Below the pieces are notes generated by a model. That model saw only the letters and a program-made list of their open reading frames with translations. It made no database searches and was not told where the DNA came from. From the NCBI RefSeq assembly GCF_003576645.1, contig NC_044917.1, positions 524,692 to 588,691 of the forward strand: 64,000 nucleotides of DNA, read 5' to 3'. Of the stretch, positions 45,701 to 61,581 are shown one piece after another. A program made the translations under genes and the position numbers. The stretch's first letter is position 1; each line of letters opens with the position of its first letter. The DNA comes from Ipomoea triloba (lineage: Eukaryota; Streptophyta; Magnoliopsida; Solanales; Convolvulaceae).

Positions 45701-48700
45701 AAATGCCCAGACCGAAAGGGCACTGCTGACTTTTTACAAGAGGTAACACTACATACCTAAAGCATTGCCCTATAACAAAAGACTACAAAAAGATAAACCA
45801 AGGACATAATTATCAAAGTGAGCTGAAGTCCGTAGATTAGCCTGCACCCGTCCCGCAGTGGGACAAATTAGGACCACAAAAATACATAACCCATGAAATA
45901 GCGGGGCTAACGGACTTGGCCCGCGAAGACCTGCAGCCCGCGGGCCAAGCCATATTTAAAAAAAAATTAAATATACATGCATATGTTGCACAGCAAGGGA
46001 GCGTTCTACCTTGCTTACACAACAAGACAGAACGCTTCTTTGCTGTGTAACAATATATATATAAATTTTTTTTATTTATTCTATAAACTTTGAATTAAAA
46101 AAATATGCGGGCCGGTCTGCGGGGTCCACCAACTCACGTGAAGCAGGCTAAGGTTACATGAATTCTAACTCGTGGGTCTCACAGGCCAACCTGCAAAAGC
46201 CTGCCAAAAATTAGGCCTGCAAATGGGCGAGCAGACTCACTGTCTATCTAGATTACCTTAACCGGCTTAATAGACCTGACCAACTTAGCTGGATTGTACC
46301 AATAATCTACCATTTATTTACTATGCATGCATGGTGTAATTAACAGGTTACATCAAGAAAGGACCAAGAACAATACTGGGCAGACAGGAGCAAGCCATAC
46401 AGATACATATCAGTCTCAGAATTCGCCCGAAGATTCAAACGTTTCCACGTCGGTTTGCGCCTAGAAAACGAGCTGTCTGTTCCCTACGACAGATCAAGAT
46501 GTCACAGAGCAGCATTGGTGTTCAACAAATACACAGTCCCCATTAAAGAGCTCATGAAAGCAAATTTCGACAAGGAGTGGCTGTTGATCAAGCGGAACTC
46601 TTTTGTGTACATTTTCAAGACCGTTCAGATCATCATCGTCGCTGTCATCGCCTCCACCGTGTTCTTGAGGACCAAGATGCATACCAAGACTGAAGACGAT
46701 GGAAGTGTTTACATTGGGGCACTGTTGTTTGGCATGATCATTAACATGTTCAATGGCTTTTCTGAACTTTCTATGATTATTCAGAGGTTGCCTGTCTTTT
46801 ATAAGCAGAGGGATCTCCTTTTTCACCCACCTTGGGCTTTCACTCTCCCAACTTTTCTCTTGAAGATTCCAATTTCTGTGTTTGAAACCATTGTTTGGAT
46901 GGTCATAACTTACTACACAATTGGATTTGCCCCAGAAGCTAGCAGGTTGGTTTTCTTCTGCCTTTAAATAATATCCACAGGAAAAACATGTAGTCACTAT
47001 CTGTGGGTAAACCCTGTCTTGTTACTTAGCCATCAAAGGACCATAAGTGGATAAACTGACATGTTGTCAATAGTTGACTGGCTTAAACGAAAAAGGCCTT
47101 GTGGGTAAACCAACCTAGTTGCTGATAGCTGACCGGCTGAAAGTCTGAAACCAAGAAGGCTAATAGGCTGCTGGGAACTTGTAACCTTGTGGTTACCAGT
47201 TAAATGCTTGGTTGGGTTGCCCTTTTATTGCCATTTTTACCTTATAGTGTGTTGTTTTATGGATGAAAGTGATGATCTTTGCCATTATTTCTGCAGGTTC
47301 TTTAAGCAAATGCTGTTGGTGTTTCTGATCCAACAAATGGCTGCTGGTATCTTTAGGCTCACTGCTGCAGTCTGCAGAACAATGATCATAGCAAACACTG
47401 GTGGAGCTTTAAGTCTGCTGCTTGTGTTTCTTCTGGGAGGTTTCATCCGTCCTAAAAGTCAGTCCAACAACAAAACAACGTCATAAACTCCTAATTAAGC
47501 CACAGTAGTTTCTGTTTCTTTGTCAGATTCATCACTAACACAGCACTGGTTTAATTTTCACTTGCAGAAGCAATACCAGATTGGTGGGGTTGGGGCTACT
47601 GGGTTTCTCCACTGTCCTATGGCTTCAATGCTTTCACTGTGAATGAGATGTTCGCTCCCCGGTGGATGAACGAATTGGTATGCTTTCTCTTTGCTCTTTA
47701 ACATCACATACAGATAATGATTTGAAACCACTCAAACCAGGAAAATTCTTGACCCATTCTGTTAACAGGCTGCAGACAAACAAACAAAACTGGGAATCCA
47801 AGTGATGAAGAATTTTGATGTCTTTGTTGAAAAGAGATGGTTCTGGATAGGCGCCGCTGCGCTTTTGGGGTTCATTTTTCTCTTTAACATTCTCTTCACC
47901 TTGGCCCTCATGTATCTCAGCCGTGAGTACTAAGTCTTAGGTTGAACATAACATGTGCAGACATGTTTTCATCACATTGATTGAACTGAAATTCTGTTTT
48001 CTGATGACAACAGCTCCTGGACAGAAGCAAGCTATAATATCCAAAGATCAGGCTAAGGATATGGAAGCTGAACAGGAAGAATCTTCTCAATCTCCGAGGC
48101 TTAAAACAACAAGGTCTAAGCGAGATGCGCTCCCGCGATCACTGTCTGCACATGATGGAAACAACACAAGTAACATTCATTCTTGAGTTCTAGCAATTTA
48201 GTTCAGAGTATTATGGTTTGGTTTCTTACCATTATACAATGCTTTTTAGGAGAATTGGAGTTTCGGAGGATGAGCAGTCGGTCCAATAAAAATGGCCTCA
48301 GTAGAAATGACGACGCCAACCTGGATTCCACGAATGGTATTGCTCCAAAAAGAGGGATGATTCTTCCCTTCACACCCTTGGCCATGTCCTTTGATGAAGT
48401 GAAATATTTCGTCGACATGCCTCCAGTAAGAATCAATTCAATACCCTTAGTTTCATTGCTGTTTAGCAGCATTTCCAGAGTTTAGATTTTGTGATTGATA
48501 TCTGAATTTACCAATTTTAACAGGAAATGAGAGAGCAAGGTGTGACAGAAGATAGGCTGCAATTACTGCGCGGAGTAACAGGTGCATTTAGGCCTGGTGT
48601 GCTGACAGCACTGATGGGAGTCAGTGGGGCAGGAAAGACAACCTTAATGGATGTTCTAGCTGGGCGAAAAACCGGGGGTTACATCGAAGGGGACATCAGA

Positions 48701-50952
48701 ATATCAGGATTCCCAAAGAAGCAAGAAACTTTTGCTAGAGTGTCTGGTTACTGTGAACAGAACGATATCCACTCGCCTCAGGTCACTGTTCGCGAATCTT
48801 TGATATACTCAGCTTTTCTCCGGCTGCCTAAGGAAGTCAGCAAAGAGGACAAGATGGTACGATAACGAATCTACAATCTAGTCATGCATCAAACCAGGAC
48901 AATGTAGGATATCAGACAATAATGTCTGTTTTTTTTTCTTTGTCACATATTTGTTGCAGGTTTTTGTAGAGGAAGTGATGGATCTGGTTGAGCTAGACAA
49001 CCTCAAGGACGCGATTGTGGGGATGCCAGGAGTCTCGGGCTTGTCAACCGAGCAACGAAAGCGACTGACAATAGCAGTTGAGCTCGTTGCCAATCCTTCA
49101 ATCATATTCATGGATGAGCCAACTTCTGGCCTGGATGCAAGAGCTGCAGCTATTGTCATGAGAACTGTCAGAAACACAGTCGACACAGGAAGAACCGTTG
49201 TCTGCACAATTCACCAGCCTAGCATCGACATCTTTGAAGCATTCGATGAGGTAAACACGCGCAACATTTTACATTTCCCCAATCAACAATACCATTCCCA
49301 TAACTTCAGCCCTTCATATGCTTTCTGTGTTTTGTTTTGTGCACCAGCTGCTTCTAATGAAGAGAGGAGGTCAAGTGATCTATGCAGGACCGTTAGGGCG
49401 CCATTCCCATAAAGTCGTCGAGTACTTTGAGGTACTTTTAGTTGCATTAGCAGCCCGCTTACTAGCTGCTCGAGCACTTTGTGATCATATTTTGGTTAAG
49501 CATTGAAAACCGAGATATAATGGCTTAACCGTGTAATGCAGGCTGTTCAAGGAGTCCCGAAAATTAAAGAGAAATACAATCCAGCAACTTGGATGTTAGA
49601 AGTGAGCTCAATTGCCACAGAGATCAGACTTGGAATGGATTTCGCGGAGCACTACAAAACAACAGCTTTATACCAGTGAGTAGTATAAACTAGAAAACTA
49701 GAAATAGGCCTGGAATTTTGACATGGTAGTAGAATCTGATGTGGGAAATGTAACGATTTGCAGACGAAATAAGGCATTGGTTAAGGAACTGAGCACGCCT
49801 CCTCCCGGGGCAAACGACCTGTATTTTCATACCCAACATTCTCAGTCCACTTGGGGCCAATTCAAGTCCTGCTTATGGAAGCAATGGTGGACATATTGGA
49901 GGAGCCCGGATTACAATCTTGTCAGATACTTCTTTACTTTAGCTGCAGCGCTCATGATTGGCACGATCTTCTGGGACGTTGGAAGCAAAAGGTTTGTCGT
50001 TAATCTGGACAGAACGAACGCTCCATTCGCTTCAGGAACTCACAGAAAAATTAACCTTAATTTCTGTTTGTGCATTTCAGAGACAGCAGTGGAGATCTCA
50101 TGACAATCATAGGATCCATGTATGCAGCTGTCCTGTTTGTTGGCATCTGCAACTGCTCGACTGTGCAGCCCGTTGTGGCCACCGAAAGAACAGTGTTTTA
50201 TCGCGAAAAAGCTGCAGGGATGTACTCAGCATTGCCATATGCAATGGCACAGGTAACCAAAACAAACCTTATTTTTTTCCCCCTAAAACCTCAAGAACTC
50301 AGAAATCTGAAGCCTGTCTGCTTCAATTTTTTCAGGTTATCTGTGAAATCCCATACGTACTCGTCCAAACTACATACTACACACTCATAGTGTATGCCAT
50401 GGTGGGATTTGAATGGACAGCAGCCAAGTTCTTCTGGTTCTTCTTTGTCACATTCTTCTCCTTCCTCTACTTCACATACTATGGAATGATGACTGTTTCC
50501 ATCACTCCAAACCACCAAGTTGCAGCCATTTTCGCTGCAGCATTCTACGCCCTCTTCAATCTCTTCTCGGGATTCTTCATCCCCAGACCAGTAAGTTATA
50601 GCCTTAATCTCCTCACAAACATTAACACATCTCACAGCAAAATTCTGACATTTTCCCTGCATTTTTTCAGAGGATTCCCAAATGGTGGATATGGTACTAC
50701 TGGATTTGCCCCGTGGCATGGACCGTATATGGCTGCATTGTGTCTCAATATGGTGATGTCGAAAGCACCATTCGAGATCCGGGGAATTCTACTGGGAATA
50801 TCAATCCTAAGATCAAAGATTACATCAAAGATCATTTTGGGTATGATCCAGATTTCATGGGAATTGTTGCTGCAGTTCTGGTTGGTTTTGCAGTGTTCTT
50901 TGCATTCATGTATGCCTACTGCATCAAAACATTGAACTTCCAGCTTAGATAG
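42725..50952 (+). CDS. Full-size ABCG (pleiotropic drug resistance) transporter, ABCG29/35/36-like
   Basis: This is a plasma-membrane ATP-driven exporter of the PDR type; relatives move auxin precursors, monolignols, defence compounds or metals. Exons: 42725-43080, 43771-43980, 44078-44162, 44294-44453, 44562-44638, 44749-44802, 45201-45291, 45441-45742, 46347-46945, 47297-47457, 47568-47677, 47769-47922, 48014-48169, 48250-48425, 48524-48856, 48960-49250, 49348-49431, 49542-49675, 49764-49991, 50081-50252, 50336-50590, 50671-50952 (4470 nt, 1489 aa). NBD1 has Walker [10 protein letters not shown] (about 195) and signature ISGGQKKR (about 335). The first membrane domain follows, then NBD2 with GVSGAGKTT (929-937) and LSTEQRKR (about 1036), and the second membrane domain ending TLNFQLR. 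Both nucleotide sites look intact. Substrate cannot be inferred. Confidence 0.94.
45840..46260. mobile_element. Repeat with nested hairpin in ABCG intron 8
   Basis: Intron 8 holds GC-rich flanks (GGCCCGCGAAGACC, CCCGCGGGCC, GCGGGCCGGTCTGCGGGG). These enclose an AT-rich core with a 23-bp inverted repeat: 45985-46007 (GTTGCACAGCAAGGGAGCGT...) against 46029-46051, with a 21-bp loop. It is probably a small non-autonomous element inside another one. A miRNA-like hairpin is possible but unsupported. Confidence 0.5.
47020..47215. repeat. Intronic repeat shared with the MYB gene
   Basis: In ABCG intron 9, words such as AACCTAGTTGCTGATAGCTG, AAACCAAGAAGG and TTGTAACCTTGTGGTTACCA match, in order, the repeat at 58540-58655 in the MYB intron. 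I do not recognise the family. Confidence 0.6.
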
Positions 50953-51207
50953 ATTGTGGGGTAAATGTTGTAGCTAGGTGTAGCTCAAATGGCTTATAGT
51001 GAATAGCATGATGATGATGAGGACACCATCTTATATGTTGCATATATAGTTTTATAAGAAATTTTGCAAAGTAATCACATCTATAAAATGTATTATATAT
51101 ATGTAAAGTATTGGAATTCAATATTGTTTTTAATGCCTTATTGTTCAGAGGTCAATGACCTTCTAGTTTAGTGGCACGAAGTGACTCTCTCATATGAGAA
51201 GTTATGA

Positions 51208-51358
51208 GTTTGCTTCCGGTGAGGACAGTATTGACTCTTTGGCTCGAAAACCTCTATTCCAGCTAACAAAAAGGTCAAAATAGTTTGCTTCCGGTGGGAA
51301 CAGTATTGACTTTTTGTGCTCGAAAACCTCTATTCCAGCTAACAAAAATGTCAAAATG
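51208..51358. repeat. Tandem duplication, two units of about 75 bp
   Basis: Both units run from GTTTGCTTCCGGTG through CAGTATTGACT, CGAAAACCTCTATTCCAGCT and AACAAAAA to TCAAAAT, with only a few differences. Confidence 0.9.
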
Positions 51359-51374
51359 GACGGCTCATAACTCT

Positions 51375-51460
51375 GCATATCACCTCTATTGAGACTCAAA
51401 CCCAACCCTTCCATATGAAAGTGCAACCGGGTGCCATTGGACCACAATGTCTTGACATCG
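51375..51460 (-). mobile_element. tRNA-derived SINE-like copy
   Basis: On the minus strand, box A-like TGGTCCAATGGCACCCGGT (51428-51446) and box B-like GGGTTTGAGTCTC (51391-51403) match the SINE head at 5581-5647. Confidence 0.6.
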
Positions 51461-52319
51461 AGATTAATCCTCACATAAATGAATATATTTTGGTAGCGAT
51501 GGATCCTATACTAATATCTTTAGGATTTTGCACTTCCAACTTCCAAAACCTGACTTTAAGTTGTTAACTCCCATTGTGACACTCTCCTTTACCTTTGTCC
51601 TCTTGCGGTTCCAAAGCTCTAATGGCTATTTGCCAAACATATAAAACTCACATAATATATTTTAAAAAAATGATTCCATATATTCTTTTGGTCATGATAT
51701 TCTGTAAAGTGATATAAAAACAATATTAGCATAATGTGCTACTGACATCATAGCATCATTGAACTTAGACAGTAGATAATTGCCGCGATCGGATCTCAAA
51801 CTTTTTTTCCAACATATGCCTAGGTGGATACCTTGTCCTAAGTTGATTAGACGCTTAATTGCTAACTAGGTTTAAATCAATTTTTCATTAAATTTATTTA
51901 TTAACATCATTAATTTGAATCAGTCAATATAGAATTATTTACTGAATAAAGTCCTGATATATGATCTTAGCACGCAAATACCAACAATGATTTATGACCC
52001 GAAACAACAGTGAAGAAATATGGCGAAAGAGTTAAGAAACTGATGTGGGAAAACGAAGTGTTACAAAATAGTTTGTACCAAATACTAAATTACTAATTTT
52101 TGGAGCAAGTGCAGCTTCATACTTCCATGCCAGCAGCATCGAAACTGATAAAAGGCAGATCGAGGATCAAGATGGAGAGAAATAGAGAGGGAGAGAGAGA
52201 GTAGGAGAGACATACACAGGGAAGACAGTTCTAAGTAAAAGCTCCTCTCTGTTCTTTCTCCTCTCTTTTTTCTTTCATTCAACACCAAAAGACTCCGTCT
52301 TTCTACATTCTCTACCGCA

Positions 52320-56660
<4,341 letters not shown>

Positions 56661-57260
56661 TTTGAAGGAAGATTTGTCTCGCCTTTTTGGCGTCTATTTA
56701 GTCAAAATGGTGTCTTTTTTGTTTGAGGAAAAATTTTTGAATGTTCAATCCTTATTGGCAACACAAACCACAAGGAGCAGGATCGGATCAGTTAGGCTGC
56801 CAAATGTTCAATGATTTGACACTATCAAATTTAACTAAAGTTTCTCAAGAACATAGGTTTTGTAAACCTCATTTGTTGTAAATATTCTCCCAAATGTCAT
56901 GTCAATCAAATAACCTTGTGTTCTTATCTGCCATTGGAATGAAATTTCATCTTTGTTGAAAAACATTCTTTAGCAGGTTTGGTACATTTTTGAATTCTTG
57001 ATTCCTTTCTTGAGTTTAGAATGATTTGGAATCATAATTTCCTCTTTTTTTTTTGAGAATTATCATTACAAATTCATGGAAGAGTTTCTGCAAACATCAA
57101 GCTATCACTAAGCATTGTATTAATTTTAAAGACCCTAGCTGTTCATCAAGATGGAGAACACTATACAATCTTGCCCTTTTTCACAGACCCTAAGCTACAT
57201 TAGAGCAGAGGTAATTACACCAGAACAAGAAAGGATAACAGGGAAAAGTGAATATGAGAC
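56661..57260. other. Convergent 3' flank
   Basis: This 600-bp region is shared by the 3' ends of the malic enzyme (+) and the MYB gene (-). No gene or repeat is evident. Confidence 0.5.
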
Positions 57261-59565
57261 CTAACAGGTACACTTAAACTGCTTTGAGTGGAGTGGAGAA
57301 GCTTCACCCTTGACGATTTCTGAGCTGCTATGAAGTGGGGTGCTGGCATGAAATGCCGACTGTCTTGATGGTTCTCCGGTCAGCTTAAGAGAAAGCGGGG
57401 AGGGTTCTATTTGGCAAGAAATGCTTTCGCCTAGGCTCAACTGGGACATTCCCACTAGTTCATCTACGTTGACCGGTTCTTTGGGGACTACCGGTATAGG
57501 TTTCAGGATCTGATGGTGGGAGGTATCTGCTCCTGTATCTTCATCCAGAGGAACAGCGTTTGATGGCCATAACGGAAATGGAATGGGGATGTAAGTCGGG
57601 ATGAATGTGGGAAACACCGGAGGAGCTTCCAATGAGGGTGCCACGTTTTCTTCTGTGTTTTCGACAGGCTCACTTGGTGTGGCTTCCATCGATTCAAATT
57701 CTGGCTTGAGAGAGAGCTCTAAAGAAGGTAACGAATGTGCATTATCAGTTTCCACGGCCTCTATCTCTGCCTCTGCCTCGTCAGTTTCTAACGCTCGAGG
57801 GGGGAGCATAAACTGTTCTTCTGGAAATGGTTGGGATTCCGTGGCCTGTACAGACATCATTAAAAACAAACAAAACTGATTCCTTATGAGTAACCTAGGT
57901 GTGCATTAGCAATCACGACAGAAAACGGGGCAACATATTTGGTGTTGAGGAGAGGCAGACTGCAATCTTTGACATATATGACAACTACAAAGACGTTATT
58001 TTGAGAAGCAAGACTAACCATATCTGCAACCATGTCAAAGAGGCTGGACCTTCTCTTTCTCCTCGTAACGTTAGTCTGGCGGATAAAATACTTTTGGGCA
58101 TGGCTTGCTACCTGAGTGGGCGTTCTTGAAGTTACATAGTTCCTTGATATACCCCGCCAATCCCCTTTGCCCAGCTTCTGCAGACCAAGTAGGAAAAGCC
58201 GGTGCTCTTCCTCTGTCCACGGAACACCTGCAAATAAACCATACATCCACAAGTAATTACCCCGAGCTCTCCAAGCAGTGGTTTAAGGTAACATGTTCAT
58301 TGAATCTTTTGTGTTTGATGCTTTTACACTGTTTATAACAAGCCAAGGTTGTCAACGGCTAAAAACAGAACCCTCAAGAATAACTACAACTCCTTAAACT
58401 ACTCTTCACTTGCAATGAAATCCAGTAACTGTTAGTCCAATTATTCATGCCTTGCTAGCACCCTAAAAGTTTCCACAATGCCAAATACAAAGTAAACTCG
58501 GTCTTGTAACCCTAACTAGCAATAAAATATAAGGAAGTAAATCAACCTAGGTTGTCTATAGCTGATCGCGCTCAAACCAAGAAGACCGGCCAATAGGCCA
58601 TTTCGGTTGAGAGGTGAAGTTGTAACCGCTGTGGTTACCAAGTCAATAGCCTAACAAGCTTACCAAATATAATTGTGATCATAATTAATGCATTCCTTTA
58701 CCATATTTTCCACAAAAAGCGAAATCGCTCGCTCCAAGGGCCCCAACACCCAGCCCGATAGGATTGTGGAGGCAGCTCATTTGGTAGGAGAACTAGTATC
58801 TAGTGCCCAGACGAAGCCACCCTAAAAGAAGGTGAAACTCCCACACTGCAACTGTGATGGCTCGATCCTTATTTTGGCCTATAATTTGACACTAGAAACC
58901 AACTGAGCCACCCGTGCTACTCATTTCCCATATTTTGACCTAAATGTTTGTGTGTAGGAATAAGAAGAAGAAGAAATGAACAGCCTGTACTTACCTAATA
59001 ATAGAATGAACCCATCTATACTATGATCAATTGCAAAATCAAGAATACATACACAGTCAAGTAAATGACAGTAGCCAACACAGAACCAGCAATAACTGAA
59101 GCTAAGAAACACCAACACCACCTCAAACTATAAAGGTCAAAATAGAACATCCAATTGTTTGCAGAAATCAGATTTAATGGGAAGAAACAACCCAGATAGG
59201 TAAAATCACTAGAGAAGTAAAAAGACTAAACCTTTCTTTCTTTCAGCTCGGCGATTGGTCGAACAAGAAGCGTGCGTTGGATCATCGGAGGCATACCCGT
59301 CGGGCAAGTGCACCGGTTCACGGAGAGCATCCGACGACGGCGAGCCCGGGTTGGGAGACGCGGCGGCGGACGAGGACGAGTGGTAGAGAGCGGAGAGGTT
59401 CCCCATGCTAGCACTCTTCTTCATGATCGACCCTCCATCCGTAAGTCTCACCCCAAAAAGCTTCACTCCGCCGCCGCCGCCGCCGCCAGCGGCGGCGCCA
59501 CCCCTCGCCGGGCACGTCCTTGAGTTGTGACCGTTGTTGCTGCAATGAGAGCAGCGTCGCGCCAT
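57261..59565 (-). CDS. MYB-related (R1/SHAQKYF) transcription factor, KUA1/MYBH-like
   Basis: Three exons, 5' to 3': 59565-59232, 58227-58019, 57845-57261 (1128 nt, 375 aa). The N-terminus has a CX2CX4HX4C zinc knuckle (Cys5, Cys8, His13, Cys18; [16 protein letters not shown]) and a KLFGVRLT repression-type motif at 35-42. The single MYB repeat spans about 112-161 ([34 protein letters not shown]). Two LxLxL (EAR-like) motifs lie in the C-terminus (LELSL at 223-227, LSLKL at 332-336). Arabidopsis KUA1 and its relatives are nuclear repressors that control leaf cell expansion and senescence; a repressor role here is inferred from motifs. Intron 1 (58228-59231) carries repeat DNA. The gene is convergent with the malic enzyme. 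Confidence 0.92.
58540..58920. repeat. Repeats in MYB intron 1
   Basis: The left part (58540-58655) matches the repeat in ABCG intron 9. The right part (about 58780-58920), read on the minus strand, has GGTGGCTCAGTTGGTTTC-like box A and a downstream GGATCGAGCCATCAC, suggesting another tRNA-derived element. Confidence 0.45.
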
Positions 59566-60381
59566 CGACCCAGAGATCCAAATCAGCCGATTTTCAACAA
59601 AAGATTCCTACTTTGCTAGTTACAACCTACGGGTAGTATTATCGGATAGTATATTAGTATATAATATAACTATATATGTGTGGACAAATTTGGTTGCGTA
59701 GGTCGCTTTGCCGGGGAAGTGGGGGTGGACTGTTGATTTGTGGAGGGGAAAAGACTAAAGACTATAGAGAAATTGGAAGCAAGGTGCATATTATGATAGG
59801 ATTAGCATGTGGGGAAAGGATAAATGTTTGCAGTAAGAGAATAGTGAATTTGGAGATGGATTCCCAGATTAAGGTCTGCATTTTTAGCATAATTACGAGA
59901 ATTCGGAGAACAAGGTTGTCTTGTTTGTTGGATTCGCCCTTCCACCTGAAATGACTGTTCTCGCCCTAATCAGATAACCTCCTGCTTTTTTGTTTGTCGG
60001 CCTTTTGGAATTTGCCGCTGTCTCTTTCTTCACTTTCACACTATTTCCTATTTCCTCTATATATATTAAGAAGATTGTATGTAATGAGTTCAAATAATCG
60101 AGATGGTGTTTTGGTAATAGTAAAAATTAAATTTGTGATTTTGTAGTTTTTAATATAATAATCTTGCTCCATTTGTTTGCCTCTTTCTTTTGGGCTAAAA
60201 AAAATGTATTTTTATTCGTTTGTGTATTAATTCATAGTGTATAAATAGTGACAAAAGATAATTATTACTTGTATGGAGACTATAGTTTTTGAGTAGGATT
60301 GATAGCCCAATATCATAAATCATTTGTCTAACATCTTAAGAAGGGTTAAGAACTTATCAGTTTAATCATCAAATATGAACA
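59566..60381. other. Upstream flank of the MYB gene
   Basis: This contains the presumed MYB promoter, followed by AT-rich sequence. A 92-aa frame at 59676-59954 shows no family. A TATATATATT-type tract lies at 60058-60070. Confidence 0.5.
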
Positions 60382-60663
60382 AACCAATGATTGTGGTACG
60401 TATTGCATCACTTAGAAAAAAGAGCATAATGCGTGAATATTGTGAGTGTAAGAGTAGATTTACAACATTATATTCATGCACTATCAGCTTAATGTTGGTG
60501 GTGTATGAACAGTGGGACTTACGAACCAATGACTAGGACACGCGTTGATCACTTAGGGAAAAGAGTATAATGCACGGATATTGTGCATGTAGGGATAGAC
60601 TTACAACATTATACTCATGCAGTGCCAGCTCAATGTTGGTGTGTATAAACAGTGGGACTTACA
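60382..60663. repeat. Tandem duplication, two units of about 142 bp
   Basis: Unit 1 (60382-60523) and unit 2 (60524-60663) both run from AACCAATGA through ATCACTTAG, AGAGTATAATGC-like sequence, TACAACATTATA, TCATGCA and AATGTTGGTG to CAGTGGGACTTAC. They are noticeably diverged. Confidence 0.85.
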
Positions 60664-60714
60664 TTCCAACATGCTTCAACAAATAAACCAACATAGGAAT
60701 AATAGGTAGGTCGC

Positions 60715-60901
60715 ACCGCACAAAGCTGAGAACAATCCGTGCATAACTCTAAAGATAGCACGCTCATATTCTTGAGCCAGGACAACACCTCCTTGCATGC
60801 TTCGACCTCGCCATAAGAGGAGAGAAGCAATCGAGCAGGGGACCAACGCACGACGCCATGAACCCACCATCGGGTGCCACCAAAACCGCCCCGAACGTAA
60901 C
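60715..60901 (-). pseudogene. Frameshifted RNase H relic of a retroelement
   Basis: On the minus strand one frame reads VTFGAVLVAPDGGFMASCVG and continues to SPLMA near 60815. The next frame continues with EVEACKEVLSWLKNMSVLSL and ELCTDCSQLCA. Together they form the middle of an RVT_3-type RNase H domain broken by a frameshift. The 142-bp tandem repeats lie on its 3' side. It is dead. Confidence 0.65.
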
Positions 60902-61581
60902 CTTAATGTGTCGGGAAAGAAGCTTGCGCCAAAGAAGCATCTCGACAGATGACGCTCCGTCACCTAGGCTAATACCTTTTAGTCTAGTTATGAATTATTA
61001 TACAAAAATGAGAATTTATCTATGTACTATACATATTATCGAGTAATGACTCAAAATTTTCCTTTCTCATTAATATTAATATATATATATATATATATAT
61101 GTATATAATTTAAGGAAATAAAAAAGGGAAATCTATTGCTGCTGCTTTACTTATGAATGAGGGCATCTCTTCATCGTCGTCATTCTCCGCTGCTTAAACT
61201 CTCAAGCTCGCTTTTCCCAGCCGTAAACTGTAAAAAGTCATCTCAGTCTCATATTTAATACTACACCTGCATATATATACAGACGATATATGTATATCTC
61301 GTGAATTTCGTCTTTTCGGACTCGAGTTTTCTACTCTGAATCTCAAAGTATTTGAAATTTTCGATTGCTTTTGCGGTGTTGATCTAGCTAAAGCTCCGAT
61401 TTCGCCTCCAGATTTGTCTAGGGTTTGCTCGTTGATGCAGTGCAGATGTTGGTGTAGGGAAGTGATTGCAAGTTGAATAGAAGGTAAAATTGATGGTTTT
61501 CTCTCTCCTAGGGTATTATTAGTGTGTGGTTTGTGGGAAAGTTTGTTGGATTAGTGTAGCTAGGGCTGGCTGGCGGTGGTG
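60902..61581 (+). promoter_or_regulatory. Promoter and leader of the PAF1/ELF7 gene
   Basis: An (AT)n tract (61078-61100), TATATATACAG (61271-61282) and a leader with several short upstream ATGs precede the start codon at 61582. A GTAAAATTG near 61483 could be the donor of a leader intron. Confidence 0.4.

Larger units (their letters stand above)
50953..52319. other. Intergenic region with SINE-like copies and a tandem duplication
   Basis: The 3' flank of ABCG, then a diverged SINE-like head (TAGTTTAGTGGCAC at 51165-51178), a 75-bp tandem duplication (51208-51358), a minus-strand SINE head (51391-51446), and the malic enzyme promoter with a CT-rich leader (52235-52300). Confidence 0.55.

Noticed and set aside
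49958..50935. 325-aa open frame inside the ABCG gene
   Set aside because: It reads through three introns and is out of frame in most exons; the spliced transporter frame explains the locus.
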